This document shows, one piece after another, positions 9,763 to 17,013 of a DNA stretch of 64,000 nt. The position numbers and the translations under genes are program-made. Under the pieces are notes generated by a model. That model was given only the letters and a program-made list of their open reading frames with translations. It ran no database searches and was not told the origin of the DNA. The stretch spans positions 257,262-321,261 of the forward strand of contig NZ_FRAJ01000003.1 of NCBI RefSeq assembly GCF_900142285.1. The letters are read 5' to 3'. The number at the start of each line of letters is the position of its first letter. The stretch's first letter is position 1. This DNA comes from Caminicella sporogenes DSM 14501 (GTDB taxonomy: Bacteria; Bacillota; Clostridia; Peptostreptococcales; Caminicellaceae).

Positions 9763-10974
9763 TTAAAATTTTACTGTATTAATCATATCAAACATAGGAA
9801 GTACCATAGAAATAACTATAGCACCTATTACTAAAGCCATGATTACTATCATAAGAGGCTCCAGCAAAGTAATCATCTTCTGAAGCGATACTTCAACTTC
9901 TTCATCATAATAGTTTGCAGTTTTATCGAGTATTTCATCAAGAGCCCCAGAGTCCTCACCTATCTTTATCATAGATATAACCATTGGCGGAAAAAAACCA
10001 ATACGGCTAATGGTATTAGCCAATTCTGTTCCCTTCCTAACTTCTTCCTTTGCACTAATAAGTCCCTTTTCTACAATTTTGTTTTGGACTATTTTTGATA
10101 CAACTTCTAATGCCTGTATAAGTGGAATACCGCTTGATAAAAGAGTTGAAAGTGTTCTGGTAAAACGTGAAGTAACTACTTTTTGAGTAGTTCCTCTAAC
10201 TACTGGTATTTTCATTTTTATATTATCAAATAAAACTTTTCCACTTTCTGTTTTAATATATATTTTCAATATATAAACACCTACTGCTGTAGCAATTATT
10301 ACAGCATACCAAAAACTTTTTAAAAAATCACTTATTGAAAGTAAAATTCTAGTCGGCAGAGGAAGTTTTACTCCTGAACCTTCAAACATTCCTACAAATG
10401 TCGGCATTACAAATGTCAAAAGAAATGTAACTATTCCTAAAGATACTATACTCAAAATTATAGGATATACCATTGCACCCTTTACTTTATTCTGTATTTT
10501 ATTTTCTTTTTCATAATGATTTGCCATTCTCTCCATTATAATATCCAGTGTACCACTGACTTCTCCCGCTTCAATCATGTATATGAATAGTTCAGGAAAA
10601 ATATCATCATGTTTTTTCATAGCTTCTGATAAAGCAGCACCTTTTTGTACATCTTCATATACTTGTTCAATAACTTTTTTAAGTTTTTTATTTTCAGTTT
10701 GACGCCTGAGTATATCCAGACAATTTATTATAGTTACACCTGCATTGAGCATGACATAAAATTGCCTACAAAATATTGATATATCTTTTATTTTAACTTT
10801 ATTAAATATCTTAAAACTCTTTATATCTTTACTTTTATGCACCTCTTCTACAAAAATTGGAAAATATTTTTTTCCTTTAAGCATATTTATAACTTGATTT
10901 TTTGTAGAAGTTTCATAAACTCCATCAATCTTTTCACCACTACTGCTCACTGCCTTATATTTAAATATGGGCAT
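9763..10974 (-). CDS. pilC: Type IV pilus inner-membrane platform protein PilC
   Basis: 403 residues, the usual length. It holds two T2SSF domains (about 68-190 and 270-392) with the paired motifs of GspF/PilC: FCRQFYVMLNAGVTIINCL in the first, and FTRTLSTLLSSGIPLIQAL in the second. Three hydrophobic helices lie near 165, 215 and 375. It couples the PilB and PilT motors to pilin assembly. It follows pilT and precedes pilA. Confidence 0.95.
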   Translation of the reverse strand: MPIFKYKAVSSSGEKIDGVYETSTKNQVINMLKGKKYFPIFVEEVHKSKDIKSFKIFNKVKIKDISIFCRQFYVMLNAGVTIINCLDILRRQTENKKLKKVIEQVYEDVQKGAALSEAMKKHDDIFPELFIYMIEAGEVSGTLDIIMERMANHYEKENKIQNKVKGAMVYPIILSIVSLGIVTFLLTFVMPTFVGMFEGSGVKLPLPTRILLSISDFLKSFWYAVIIATAVGVYILKIYIKTESGKVLFDNIKMKIPVVRGTTQKVVTSRFTRTLSTLLSSGIPLIQALEVVSKIVQNKIVEKGLISAKEEVRKGTELANTISRIGFFPPMVISMIKIGEDSGALDEILDKTANYYDEEVEVSLQKMITLLEPLMIVIMALVIGAIVISMVLPMFDMINTVKF

Positions 10975-11051
10975 AAATCCACCCCTTTATCTTTAACATC
11001 TGTTTAAAAATTTTATAATTTTACACAATATATATGCCCAAAATTTACATA

Positions 11052-12107
11052 TTAAAACCCAATAAATTTTTCTAACATCTCTCTTTCAACTGCATAATTA
11101 AGTGCTGTCTGTCTACTTATAATTCCTCTATTGTAAAGCTCACTTATAGAACTGTCCATAGTTTTCATTCCATATCTCAATCCAGTCTGTACTATTGTCT
11201 GCATCTGATGAGTTTTACCTTCTCTTATGAGATTGCGTATAGCTGTCGTTGCAATCATTATTTCAAGTGCAGCTACACGCCCATCACCATCTTTTTTAGG
11301 TAATAACTGCTGAGAAATTATCCCTTCTAAAACTGTAGAAAGTTGAATTCTAATCTGATGCTGCTGATAAGGCGGAAATACATCTATTATTCTATCTACA
11401 GTTTTAGCTGCACCTATTGTATGTAAAGTAGACATTACTAGATGTCCAGTTTCTGCAGCAGTTATAGCAGTAGATATAGTTTCCAAATCCCTCATTTCCC
11501 CTACTAAAATAACATCAGGGTCTTGCCTTAATGCAGCTCTTAAAGCATCTGCATAACTAGATGAATCATTGCCTATTTCTCTCTGATTGACAATACTTTT
11601 TTTATGTTTATGAAGATACTCTATCGGGTCTTCTAAAGTCAAAACATGACAGGTTCTATTATTATTAATATAATCTATCATAGCAGCCAATGTAGTAGAT
11701 TTTCCACTTCCAGTTGGTCCTGTCACTAAAATAAGTCCTCTCTTTTTACTTGCCAACTCTTTTATAACAGGCGGCAATCCCAATTCTTCAATAGAAGGTA
11801 TTTTTAAAGCAACTACTCTAATAGCCATTCCAAAACTTCCTCTTTGTTTGTAGACATTTACTCTAAACCTGCCTAATCCAGTACTTGAAAAAGAAAGGTC
11901 TACTTCTCCTTTTTCTTGAAGTTTTTTAAACTGATTTTCAGTAAGTACTTGTTTAACAAGTCTATTCGTATCATCTGGAGTTAATATTTTTTCTCCATAT
12001 CTTTCTAATCTGCCATTTATTCTTATAATCGGTGGCACTCCAACTGTTATATGCAAATCTGAAGCATTCATTTCTACTGTTTTTTTTAACAAATCCAGCA
12101 TATCCAT
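11052..12107 (-). CDS. pilT: Pilus retraction ATPase PilT
   Basis: 351 residues. Walker A is GPTGSGKST (about 128-136), followed by the Asp-box region, Walker B with DPDVILVGEMRD and the His-box with TGHLVMSTLHT. The C-terminal AIRNLIREGK motif is the PilT signature needed for retraction. PilT disassembles pili and powers twitching. The start is taken as ATG 12107, six bases after GGTGGGA; a GTG 12 bases upstream overlaps that site. It lies directly after pilB. Confidence 0.95.
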   Translation of the reverse strand: MDMLDLLKKTVEMNASDLHITVGVPPIIRINGRLERYGEKILTPDDTNRLVKQVLTENQFKKLQEKGEVDLSFSSTGLGRFRVNVYKQRGSFGMAIRVVALKIPSIEELGLPPVIKELASKKRGLILVTGPTGSGKSTTLAAMIDYINNNRTCHVLTLEDPIEYLHKHKKSIVNQREIGNDSSSYADALRAALRQDPDVILVGEMRDLETISTAITAAETGHLVMSTLHTIGAAKTVDRIIDVFPPYQQHQIRIQLSTVLEGIISQQLLPKKDGDGRVAALEIMIATTAIRNLIREGKTHQMQTIVQTGLRYGMKTMDSSISELYNRGIISRQTALNYAVEREMLEKFIGF

Positions 12108-12119
12108 AAATAATCCCAC

Positions 12120-13802
12120 CTAATCTAAACTATAAGTAATTTTCAATAATTCTTCTATTGTAGTTATTCCCTCTAAAACTAATTCTACACAGCTCTCTTT
12201 AAGGGTTATCATACCTTTCTTTATTGAAATATCCCTCAAAATATCAGCACTTTTCCTATTATCTATCTCTATTCTCAACTTTTTATCTATTGGCATGATT
12301 TCATGTATAGCTGTTCTCCCTTTATAACCTGTATTGTTACAGACACTACATCCTCTACCTCTATACAAAAAAATATCTTCTTCTTGCTGTATACCCAATA
12401 AATCTTTTTCGAAACTACTAGCTGTATACTTTTCCTTACATTCATCACATATTTTTCTAACTAACCTTTGTGCTACAACACCCACTAAAGAAGTAGATAC
12501 AAGATAAGGTTCTATACCCATATCCATAAGTCTTACAATAGTTGATGCCGTATCATTAGTATGCATTGTACTCAAAACAAGATGTCCAGTTATAGCTGCT
12601 CTTACTGCTATCTTAGCCGTTTCTACATCTCTTATTTCTCCAATCATTATTATATCTGGGTCTTGTCTTAAAATTGACCTTAATGCATTGGCAAAAGTAA
12701 GCCCCGCTTTTAGATTTACAGAAACTTGATTTATTCCATGAATTTTGTATTCTACTGGGTCTTCCACAGTTATAATGTTTTTGTTTGTAGTATTCAATTC
12801 TCTAAGAATTGTATATAGTGTAGTAGTTTTTCCACTTCCAGTTGGTCCTGTTACTAATATAATTCCATTAGGATTCTTTATAATGGAATCAAATAACTTT
12901 AAATTTCCTTTTGAAAAACCTAATTCCTCTTTTGTTTTTAAAAAGTTACTTCTATCTAATAGTCTTATAACTACTTTTTCTCCATAAACAGTCGGCAAAA
13001 CCGATATACGCAAGTCAACATCTCTGCCATCAATAAGTATCTCTACTCTACCGTCTTGCGGTATCCTCTTTTCTGCAATATCCATTTTAGCCATAATTTT
13101 AATTCTAGTTACAATTGCTGAATGAGTCGATTTAGATGGAGACATAATTTCCTGCAAATCCCCGTCTATTCTAAATCTCACACGAACATTCTTTTCAAAT
13201 GGTTCTATATGTATATCACTTGCTTTTGCCTTAATAGCCTGTTTTATAATTGAATTAACAAGTCTAACTACTGGTGCATTATTAATTTCATTTAAAATAT
13301 TTTCATCTATTTCAGTAATATCGTCAACATCATACTGTTTTTTAAAATCTTCTATTGCCTTTTCTGCACTCTGTTTTCCATAATATCCATCTATAGCATT
13401 CAAAATTCCCTGTGTCGTCGATATAACAGGTTCTACATCTAAACCAGTAGCTATTCTAACATCATCTATTGCATATATATTTAGAGGATCAGCCATTGCT
13501 AAAACTAATTTTCCCCTATCTTTTTTTATAGGTATAATCAAATGACGTCTTGCCAAATTTTCACTTATAAGTTTTGGTATTTCAGGGTCAATATAATATT
13601 TATCAAGGTCCATATGAGGTATACCTAATTGAAATTCTAAAACCTCAATAATTTGTTTTTCCGTTATCAAACCCTGCTGTATTAAAATCTCACCAAGTTT
13701 TTTTCCCGATTTCTTTTGAAGTTTTAAAGCTTCTTCTAACTCCTCACGAGTAATTAGCCCTGCATCAACCAACAAATCGCCTAATCTTTTTCTACCGTTC
13801 AT
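12120..13802 (-). CDS. pilB: Pilus extension ATPase PilB with c-di-GMP-type MshEN domain
   Basis: 560 residues. The first ~145 residues are an MshEN domain with two tandem motifs, RLGDLLVDAGLITREELEEA and KLGEILIQQGLITEKQ, each ending in a Gln, which match the known c-di-GMP-binding pattern. The GspE/PilB motor follows: Walker A GPTGSGKTTT (about 318), Walker B IIMIGEIRD, His-box TGHLVLSTMHT, and a zinc site from CDEC (about 451) and CSVC (about 484). PilB drives pilin polymerisation. It is the first gene after the riboswitch. Clostridial PilB MshEN domains are known to bind c-di-GMP; binding here is inferred. Confidence 0.95.
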   Translation of the reverse strand: MNGRKRLGDLLVDAGLITREELEEALKLQKKSGKKLGEILIQQGLITEKQIIEVLEFQLGIPHMDLDKYYIDPEIPKLISENLARRHLIIPIKKDRGKLVLAMADPLNIYAIDDVRIATGLDVEPVISTTQGILNAIDGYYGKQSAEKAIEDFKKQYDVDDITEIDENILNEINNAPVVRLVNSIIKQAIKAKASDIHIEPFEKNVRVRFRIDGDLQEIMSPSKSTHSAIVTRIKIMAKMDIAEKRIPQDGRVEILIDGRDVDLRISVLPTVYGEKVVIRLLDRSNFLKTKEELGFSKGNLKLFDSIIKNPNGIILVTGPTGSGKTTTLYTILRELNTTNKNIITVEDPVEYKIHGINQVSVNLKAGLTFANALRSILRQDPDIIMIGEIRDVETAKIAVRAAITGHLVLSTMHTNDTASTIVRLMDMGIEPYLVSTSLVGVVAQRLVRKICDECKEKYTASSFEKDLLGIQQEEDIFLYRGRGCSVCNNTGYKGRTAIHEIMPIDKKLRIEIDNRKSADILRDISIKKGMITLKESCVELVLEGITTIEELLKITYSLD

Positions 13803-13828
13803 AAACCCACCCTCACAAAATTCCCTAT

Positions 13829-13861
13829 AAATAAATAAAACTAACTATAAATCATAGTTAG
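13829..13861 (-). terminator. Expression-platform terminator of the c-di-GMP-II riboswitch
   Basis: On the minus strand the arms CTAACTAT and ATAGTTAG with a short loop are followed by TTTTATTTATTT. The 5' arm shares bases CTA with the 3' strand of riboswitch stem P1, so P1 formation would block the terminator. This predicts an ON switch: ligand binding allows read-through into pilB. Confidence 0.75.
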
Positions 13862-13931
13862 TCGGTTACGCCACTGCATCAATATGGGATAAGGCGTCCA
13901 AATTTGCCCATATATCATCTGCTCTCAACTA
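13859..13931 (-). ncRNA. c-di-GMP-II riboswitch upstream of the pil operon
   Basis: Read on the minus strand, the element matches the c-di-GMP-II class in order and spacing. P1 pairs UAGUUG (13926-13931) with CGACUA (13859-13864). An internal stem pairs ACGCC with GGCGU, and a pseudoknot pairs AUAUGGG with CCCAUAU. The conserved core GGGCAAAUUUGGACGCC and the 3' signature GCAGUGGCGUAACCGAC are present. In Clostridioides difficile a riboswitch of this class turns on type IV pili when c-di-GMP is high. The same arrangement is seen here, with the terminator just after it. Confidence 0.9.
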
Positions 13932-13955
13932 CTACATAATCAAGTTTATATTACT

Positions 13956-13984
13956 ATTTTATCGTAAGCTCTGATAATATTCAA
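13956..13984 (-). promoter_or_regulatory. Sigma-A promoter of the pil operon
   Basis: Minus strand: TTGAAT (13979-13984), 17-base spacer, TAAAAT (13956-13961). A start near 13949 would place the riboswitch at the 5' end of the transcript. Confidence 0.65.
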
Positions 13985-14133
13985 TATTTAACTTTTTTTA
14001 ATCTTTCTTCGCAAATTTATTATCCATTTTGTTATTTATTAAACAATTTATTTTCCATTTTTTCATTTTATAACATTTTTATTCCTGTGTCTATAACATT
14101 TAATCATAGACCACTAAATCACCTTAATAATGA

Positions 14134-14161
14134 ATAGGACAATTTAAAAAATGCATAAAAT
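14134..14161 (+). promoter_or_regulatory. Candidate sigma-E-type promoter of the small ORF
   Basis: ATA (14134-14136), 17-base spacer and CATAAAAT (14154-14161) fit the relaxed mother-cell sigma-E pattern (ATA, then CATAnnnT). In such AT-rich DNA chance matches are frequent, so this is weak evidence by itself. Confidence 0.3.
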
Positions 14162-14179
14162 TTTACTGAGGTGAGGGCA

Positions 14180-14359
14180 TTGAAAATACACTTGTATTAT
14201 AAAGGTATAAAATTTGAAAATTTGTCTAAAAAAAAACAAGAAGAAATAAAAAATAATATAACAAATATAGTTAAAAAAAATGCAACAAGACAACTAATAA
14301 AAATGTTAAATGAAGGAAAATCAGCATCAGAAATTAAAGATTTTTTAGGAATAGATTAA
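14180..14359 (+). CDS. Small basic protein beside the sigK recombination site
   Basis: 59 residues from TTG 14180, which has GAGGTGAG at good spacing; an in-frame GTG at 14171 overlaps that ribosome site. The protein is basic and helical, with a KKKQEEIKNNI segment and a C-terminal helix ending MLNEGKSASEIKDFLGID that resembles a small helix-turn-helix. I do not recognise the family. It lies 61 bases before the left recombination site, outside the invertible segment, so it stays in place in both orientations. Serine recombinases that act on hybrid att sites usually need a small directionality factor (CD1234 serves in C. difficile sigK excision), so it is a candidate. No function is proven. 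Confidence 0.6.
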   Translation: MKIHLYYKGIKFENLSKKKQEEIKNNITNIVKKNATRQLIKMLNEGKSASEIKDFLGID

Positions 14360-14420
14360 GTAAAATTTTATTTAACACTTAAACCCTACAATTTATATTT
14401 ATAATATTGTCTTTTTAAGA

Positions 14421-14438
14421 GTATAGCAAATGAAATTC
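14421..14438 (+). other. Left recombination half-site (attR-type) at the sigK 3' fragment
   Basis: The 18 bp read GTATAGCA-AA-TGAAATTC. The left arm is a P-type arm that also occurs, inverted, at the right-hand site; the right arm belongs to sigK. The central AA (14429-14430) is the predicted crossover dinucleotide. Strand exchange with the right site gives an in-frame sigK. Confidence 0.75.
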
Positions 14439-14812
14439 TTATGACAATAAGAGCTGGCAAAAAGAAGAAAAATGAAGTCTCTATTCAAGAACCTATAGGC
14501 GTAGATAAAGAAGGGAATGAAATATCTTTAATAGATATTTTAGGAACTGACACAGATTCAGTTGTTGATGAAGTAGAACTAAAATTACAGATAAAAAATT
14601 TATACAAAAAAATGACTAATGTCTTAAAAAACAGAGAAAAAATAGTAATAGAACATAGATATGGATTAGCTAATGGTGGCTGTAAAACTCAAAGAGAAAT
14701 AGCTAAAATGTTAGGAATTTCTCGCTCATATGTTTCAAGGATAGAAAAAAAAGCTCTAAACAAATTAAAAAAAGCTTTTAATAATTGTAGCTTAGAAGAC
14801 CTAAAAAAATAA
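14429..14812 (+). CDS. sigK: sigK 3' fragment (sigma-K regions 3 and 4), no start of its own
   Basis: The frame encodes EILM-TIRAGKKKKNEVSI followed by the PIGVDKEGNEISLIDILG block and region 4 with the helix-turn-helix REIAKMLGISRSYVSRIEKK. This is the C-terminal 126 residues of sigma-K, the late mother-cell sigma factor. The ATG at 14441 is an internal Met of sigma-K and has no ribosome site, so the fragment is probably silent. The first coding bases lie exactly at the recombination site. Inversion of 14,430-16,587 would move it to 16,205-16,588 on the minus strand, directly in frame after the N-terminal fragment. Confidence 0.93.
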   Translation, partial: NEILMTIRAGKKKKNEVSIQEPIGVDKEGNEISLIDILGTDTDSVVDEVELKLQIKNLYKKMTNVLKNREKIVIEHRYGLANGGCKTQREIAKMLGISRSYVSRIEKKALNKLKKAFNNCSLEDLKK

Positions 14813-14832
14813 AGGTCTTCTTACTATTTTTT
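14795..14832 (+). terminator. Terminator of the sigK 3' fragment
   Basis: Arms GAAGACCT and AGGTCTTC overlap the last codons and stop of sigK, followed by a T-rich run. It lies inside the invertible segment and would still terminate sigK after inversion. Confidence 0.75.
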
Positions 14833-14895
14833 GAATATAAATTTTAAAATAAAATTTGAAAGTTATAAATATATATCATCTAAAATATACAATAA

Positions 14896-14924
14896 ATAGA
14901 TAATTTTTTTTAAAAACATATAAT
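14896..14924 (+). promoter_or_regulatory. Candidate sigma-E-type promoter of the recombinase gene
   Basis: ATA (14896-14898), 18-base spacer, CATATAAT (14917-14924), with the -10 box identical to that seen before the sigK 5' fragment. The start would fall about 14931, ahead of the ribosome site. Weak because the region is nearly all A/T. Confidence 0.3.
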
Positions 14925-14957
14925 GAAATGTAAAAATAGACATAAAAGGTGATACTT

Positions 14958-16538
14958 ATGAAAGGTGCAATATATTCTAGAAAATCTAAATTTACAAGTA
15001 AAGGTGAATCAACTAAAAATCAAATAGAAATGTGTAAAGAATATGCAAAAAATCATTTTAATATTAATGAATTTATTATTTATGAAGACGAAGGCTTTTC
15101 AGGTGGAGATGCTAAAAGACCTGAATTTATAAAAATGCTCGAAGATGCAAAAAAAAATAAATTCAAAATACTCATCTGCTATAGGCTTGACCGCATTAGT
15201 AGAAATATATCAGATTTTTCTAACCTCATTGAACTGCTTCAAAATAATGGAATATCTTTTGTATCTATAAGAGAACAATTTGATACCTCTACTCCTATGG
15301 GTAGAGCTATGATGTATATAGCATCTGTTTTTGCACAACTTGAACGCGAAACCATAGCTGAAAGAATTAGAGATAATATGCTTCAGCTCGCAAAGACTGG
15401 AAGATGGCTCGGCGGAAAAACTCCAACCGGATATGAAAGCAAACCAATAACATATATAGATTCTAATATGAAACAGAAAAAAATGTTTAAATTATCTCCT
15501 ATAGAAGAAGAACTAAAAATAGTAGAAAAAATATACAGTAAATATATAGAATTTCAAAGCCTGTCTAAACTTGAAACATACTGCATACAAAAAGGCATAA
15601 AATCAAAAAATGATAAATATTTTACCAAATATACACTTAAAACTATTTTAACAAACCCCGTATATGCTAAAGCTGATACGGATATTTACAACTATTTTCT
15701 TGAAAAAGGTGCTCAAATTGCAAGTTCTAAAAGCGAATTCAATGGCAACTACGGTATAATGGCTTATAATAAGAAAAATGTAAAAAAGGGGAAATCTGTA
15801 AAAGATAAAGATATTTCCGAATGGATAATTGCTGTTGGAAAGCATAAAGGCATTATATCAGGTAAAGACTGGATATTAGTACAAAATAATCTTATTAAAA
15901 ATAAATCAAAAGCTCCAAGACAAGGAACTTCTAATACTGCTCTTTTAAGTGGTTTAATTAAATGTAAAAAATGTGGTTCTTTTCTTAGGGTTAAATATGG
16001 AAGCAGAATAAAAGGATGTAATGAAAGATACCATTATTATGTTTGTAATAATAAAGAAATTTCTAGGGGAAAATTATGCAATATCAACAACTTAGTTGGC
16101 AGACATGCAGATGAAAAAGTAGCAGATATGTTAAAAGAAATGATAAAAAATGGAATAATTGATGATATAGATAAAATAAAAAAAGATTTAAAAAATGAAG
16201 AATTTCAAAATAAAAAAATACTAAAAAAAATAAATGAAAATAAATTGACTATTCAAAACCTGCTGGAACAATTAAAACAAAACAAAAGTGAAATCGTAGC
16301 AAAATATATATTCAGTGAAATTGAAAAAATAGATAGAGAAAATGAAAATCTCAAATCTAAACTAAATAATAAAACTACAGAAGACGAAATTTTCAATATT
16401 GAAATTTTAAAAAATACAATGATTAAATTTTTAAATACTTATGATAAATCAAGCTTTAATCAAAAAAGAAATATGTTAAAATCCATAATTGAAAAAATTG
16501 AATGGGATGGTGAAAACCTCTATATACACATATTATAA
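14958..16538 (+). CDS. spoIVCA: Large serine recombinase, SpoIVCA-type, within the split sigK
   Basis: 526 residues. The resolvase catalytic domain starts [11 protein letters not shown] with Ser7 as the likely nucleophile, then CYRLDRISR with the catalytic Arg residues and the [13 protein letters not shown] helix. A recombinase DNA-binding domain follows, then a zinc ribbon with CKKCG and two later Cys (CNN, LCN), and a coiled coil of about 100 residues. This order matches SpoIVCA and the C. difficile skin recombinase. The start ATG 14958 has GGTGAT seven bases before; a GTG nine bases upstream overlaps it. It ends 19 bases inside the antisense sigK 5' frame. It most likely catalyses the sigK inversion. 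Confidence 0.9.
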   Translation: MKGAIYSRKSKFTSKGESTKNQIEMCKEYAKNHFNINEFIIYEDEGFSGGDAKRPEFIKMLEDAKKNKFKILICYRLDRISRNISDFSNLIELLQNNGISFVSIREQFDTSTPMGRAMMYIASVFAQLERETIAERIRDNMLQLAKTGRWLGGKTPTGYESKPITYIDSNMKQKKMFKLSPIEEELKIVEKIYSKYIEFQSLSKLETYCIQKGIKSKNDKYFTKYTLKTILTNPVYAKADTDIYNYFLEKGAQIASSKSEFNGNYGIMAYNKKNVKKGKSVKDKDISEWIIAVGKHKGIISGKDWILVQNNLIKNKSKAPRQGTSNTALLSGLIKCKKCGSFLRVKYGSRIKGCNERYHYYVCNNKEISRGKLCNINNLVGRHADEKVADMLKEMIKNGIIDDIDKIKKDLKNEEFQNKKILKKINENKLTIQNLLEQLKQNKSEIVAKYIFSEIEKIDRENENLKSKLNNKTTEDEIFNIEILKNTMIKFLNTYDKSSFNQKRNMLKSIIEKIEWDGENLYIHIL

Positions 16539-16927
16539 AAATCCATAAATTCGTAAACTTCCTCATTGCATTTTGTATGTATAGCATTTTCAATACATCT
16601 TGCTGCATAAGTTGCCAATCTCGTACCTTTACTAGCATCAAATGTTGTTATTGCCTTTATTAATCCTATTGTTCCTATTGAAATTAAATCATCTATATTA
16701 TACCCTGAGTTATGATATTTTTTTACTACATGGGCAACTAATCTAAGATTTTTTTCAATTAGTATATTCTTTGCTTCATTATCTCCTTGAGAATAAAGCA
16801 TTAAATACTTTTCTTCTTCTTCTGGAGATAAAGGCTTTGGAAAAGAAGTATTATTTGATACAAATGAGACTACTAAAAATAAAAATTTCATTAAAAAAAA
16901 TGAAAATTTCGGAAAACTTAACCACAT
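16520..16927 (-). CDS. sigK: sigK 5' fragment (pro-sequence and sigma regions 1.2-2)
   Basis: 135-residue frame, of which the first 114 residues are pro-sigma-K. A hydrophobic pro-sequence ([19 protein letters not shown]) precedes the [11 protein letters not shown] start of mature sigma-K, then [26 protein letters not shown] and [13 protein letters not shown] of region 2. After IEN (16,588) the reading runs into 21 unrelated residues up to a stop at 16,520. The break is at the same codon as in Bacillus subtilis, where sigma-K continues ENEILM. Ribosome site GGAGGT (16938-16943) precedes ATG 16927. Alone, this product would lack promoter-recognition region 4. Confidence 0.93.
   Translation of the reverse strand: MWLSFPKFSFFLMKFLFLVVSFVSNNTSFPKPLSPEEEEKYLMLYSQGDNEAKNILIEKNLRLVAHVVKKYHNSGYNIDDLISIGTIGLIKAITTFDASKGTRLATYAARCIENAIHTKCNEEVYEFMDFYNMCI
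16579..16596 (-). other. Right recombination half-site (attL-type) at the sigK 5' fragment
   Basis: On the minus strand the 18 bp read GTATTGAA-AA-TGCTATAC. The left arm belongs to sigK and the right arm is the mirror copy of the P arm in the left site. The central AA pairs with plus-strand positions 16587-16588. The two sites have opposite polarity, which dictates inversion. Confidence 0.75.
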
Positions 16928-16962
16928 GTAGTTTTACACCTCCAAAATTAAGGTCATTTTAA

Positions 16963-16991
16963 ATTATATGTTTTTTATATATCAATTGTGC
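16963..16991 (-). promoter_or_regulatory. Candidate sigma-E-type promoter of sigK
   Basis: Minus strand: ACA-type -35, 16-base spacer, CATATAAT at 16963-16970. sigK is sigma-E-dependent in known spore formers. Match is partial. Confidence 0.35.
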
Positions 16992-17013
16992 ATGTCTTTG
17001 ACATTATTTTTTA

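Noticed and set aside
14421-16596. GTATAGCA direct repeat on the plus strand as a deletion site
   Set aside because: The core AA reads in opposite directions and only inversion joins the two sigK halves. The shared arm is the palindromic attP arm.
16456-16641. 61-codon minus-strand ORF over the recombinase end
   Set aside because: It overlaps the sigK 5' frame and the recombinase, with no ribosome site or family.
14441-16927. sigK as a plain pseudogene
   Set aside because: Both parts have intact coding up to the recombination sites, the junction rejoins in frame to 240 residues, and a full recombinase lies between.
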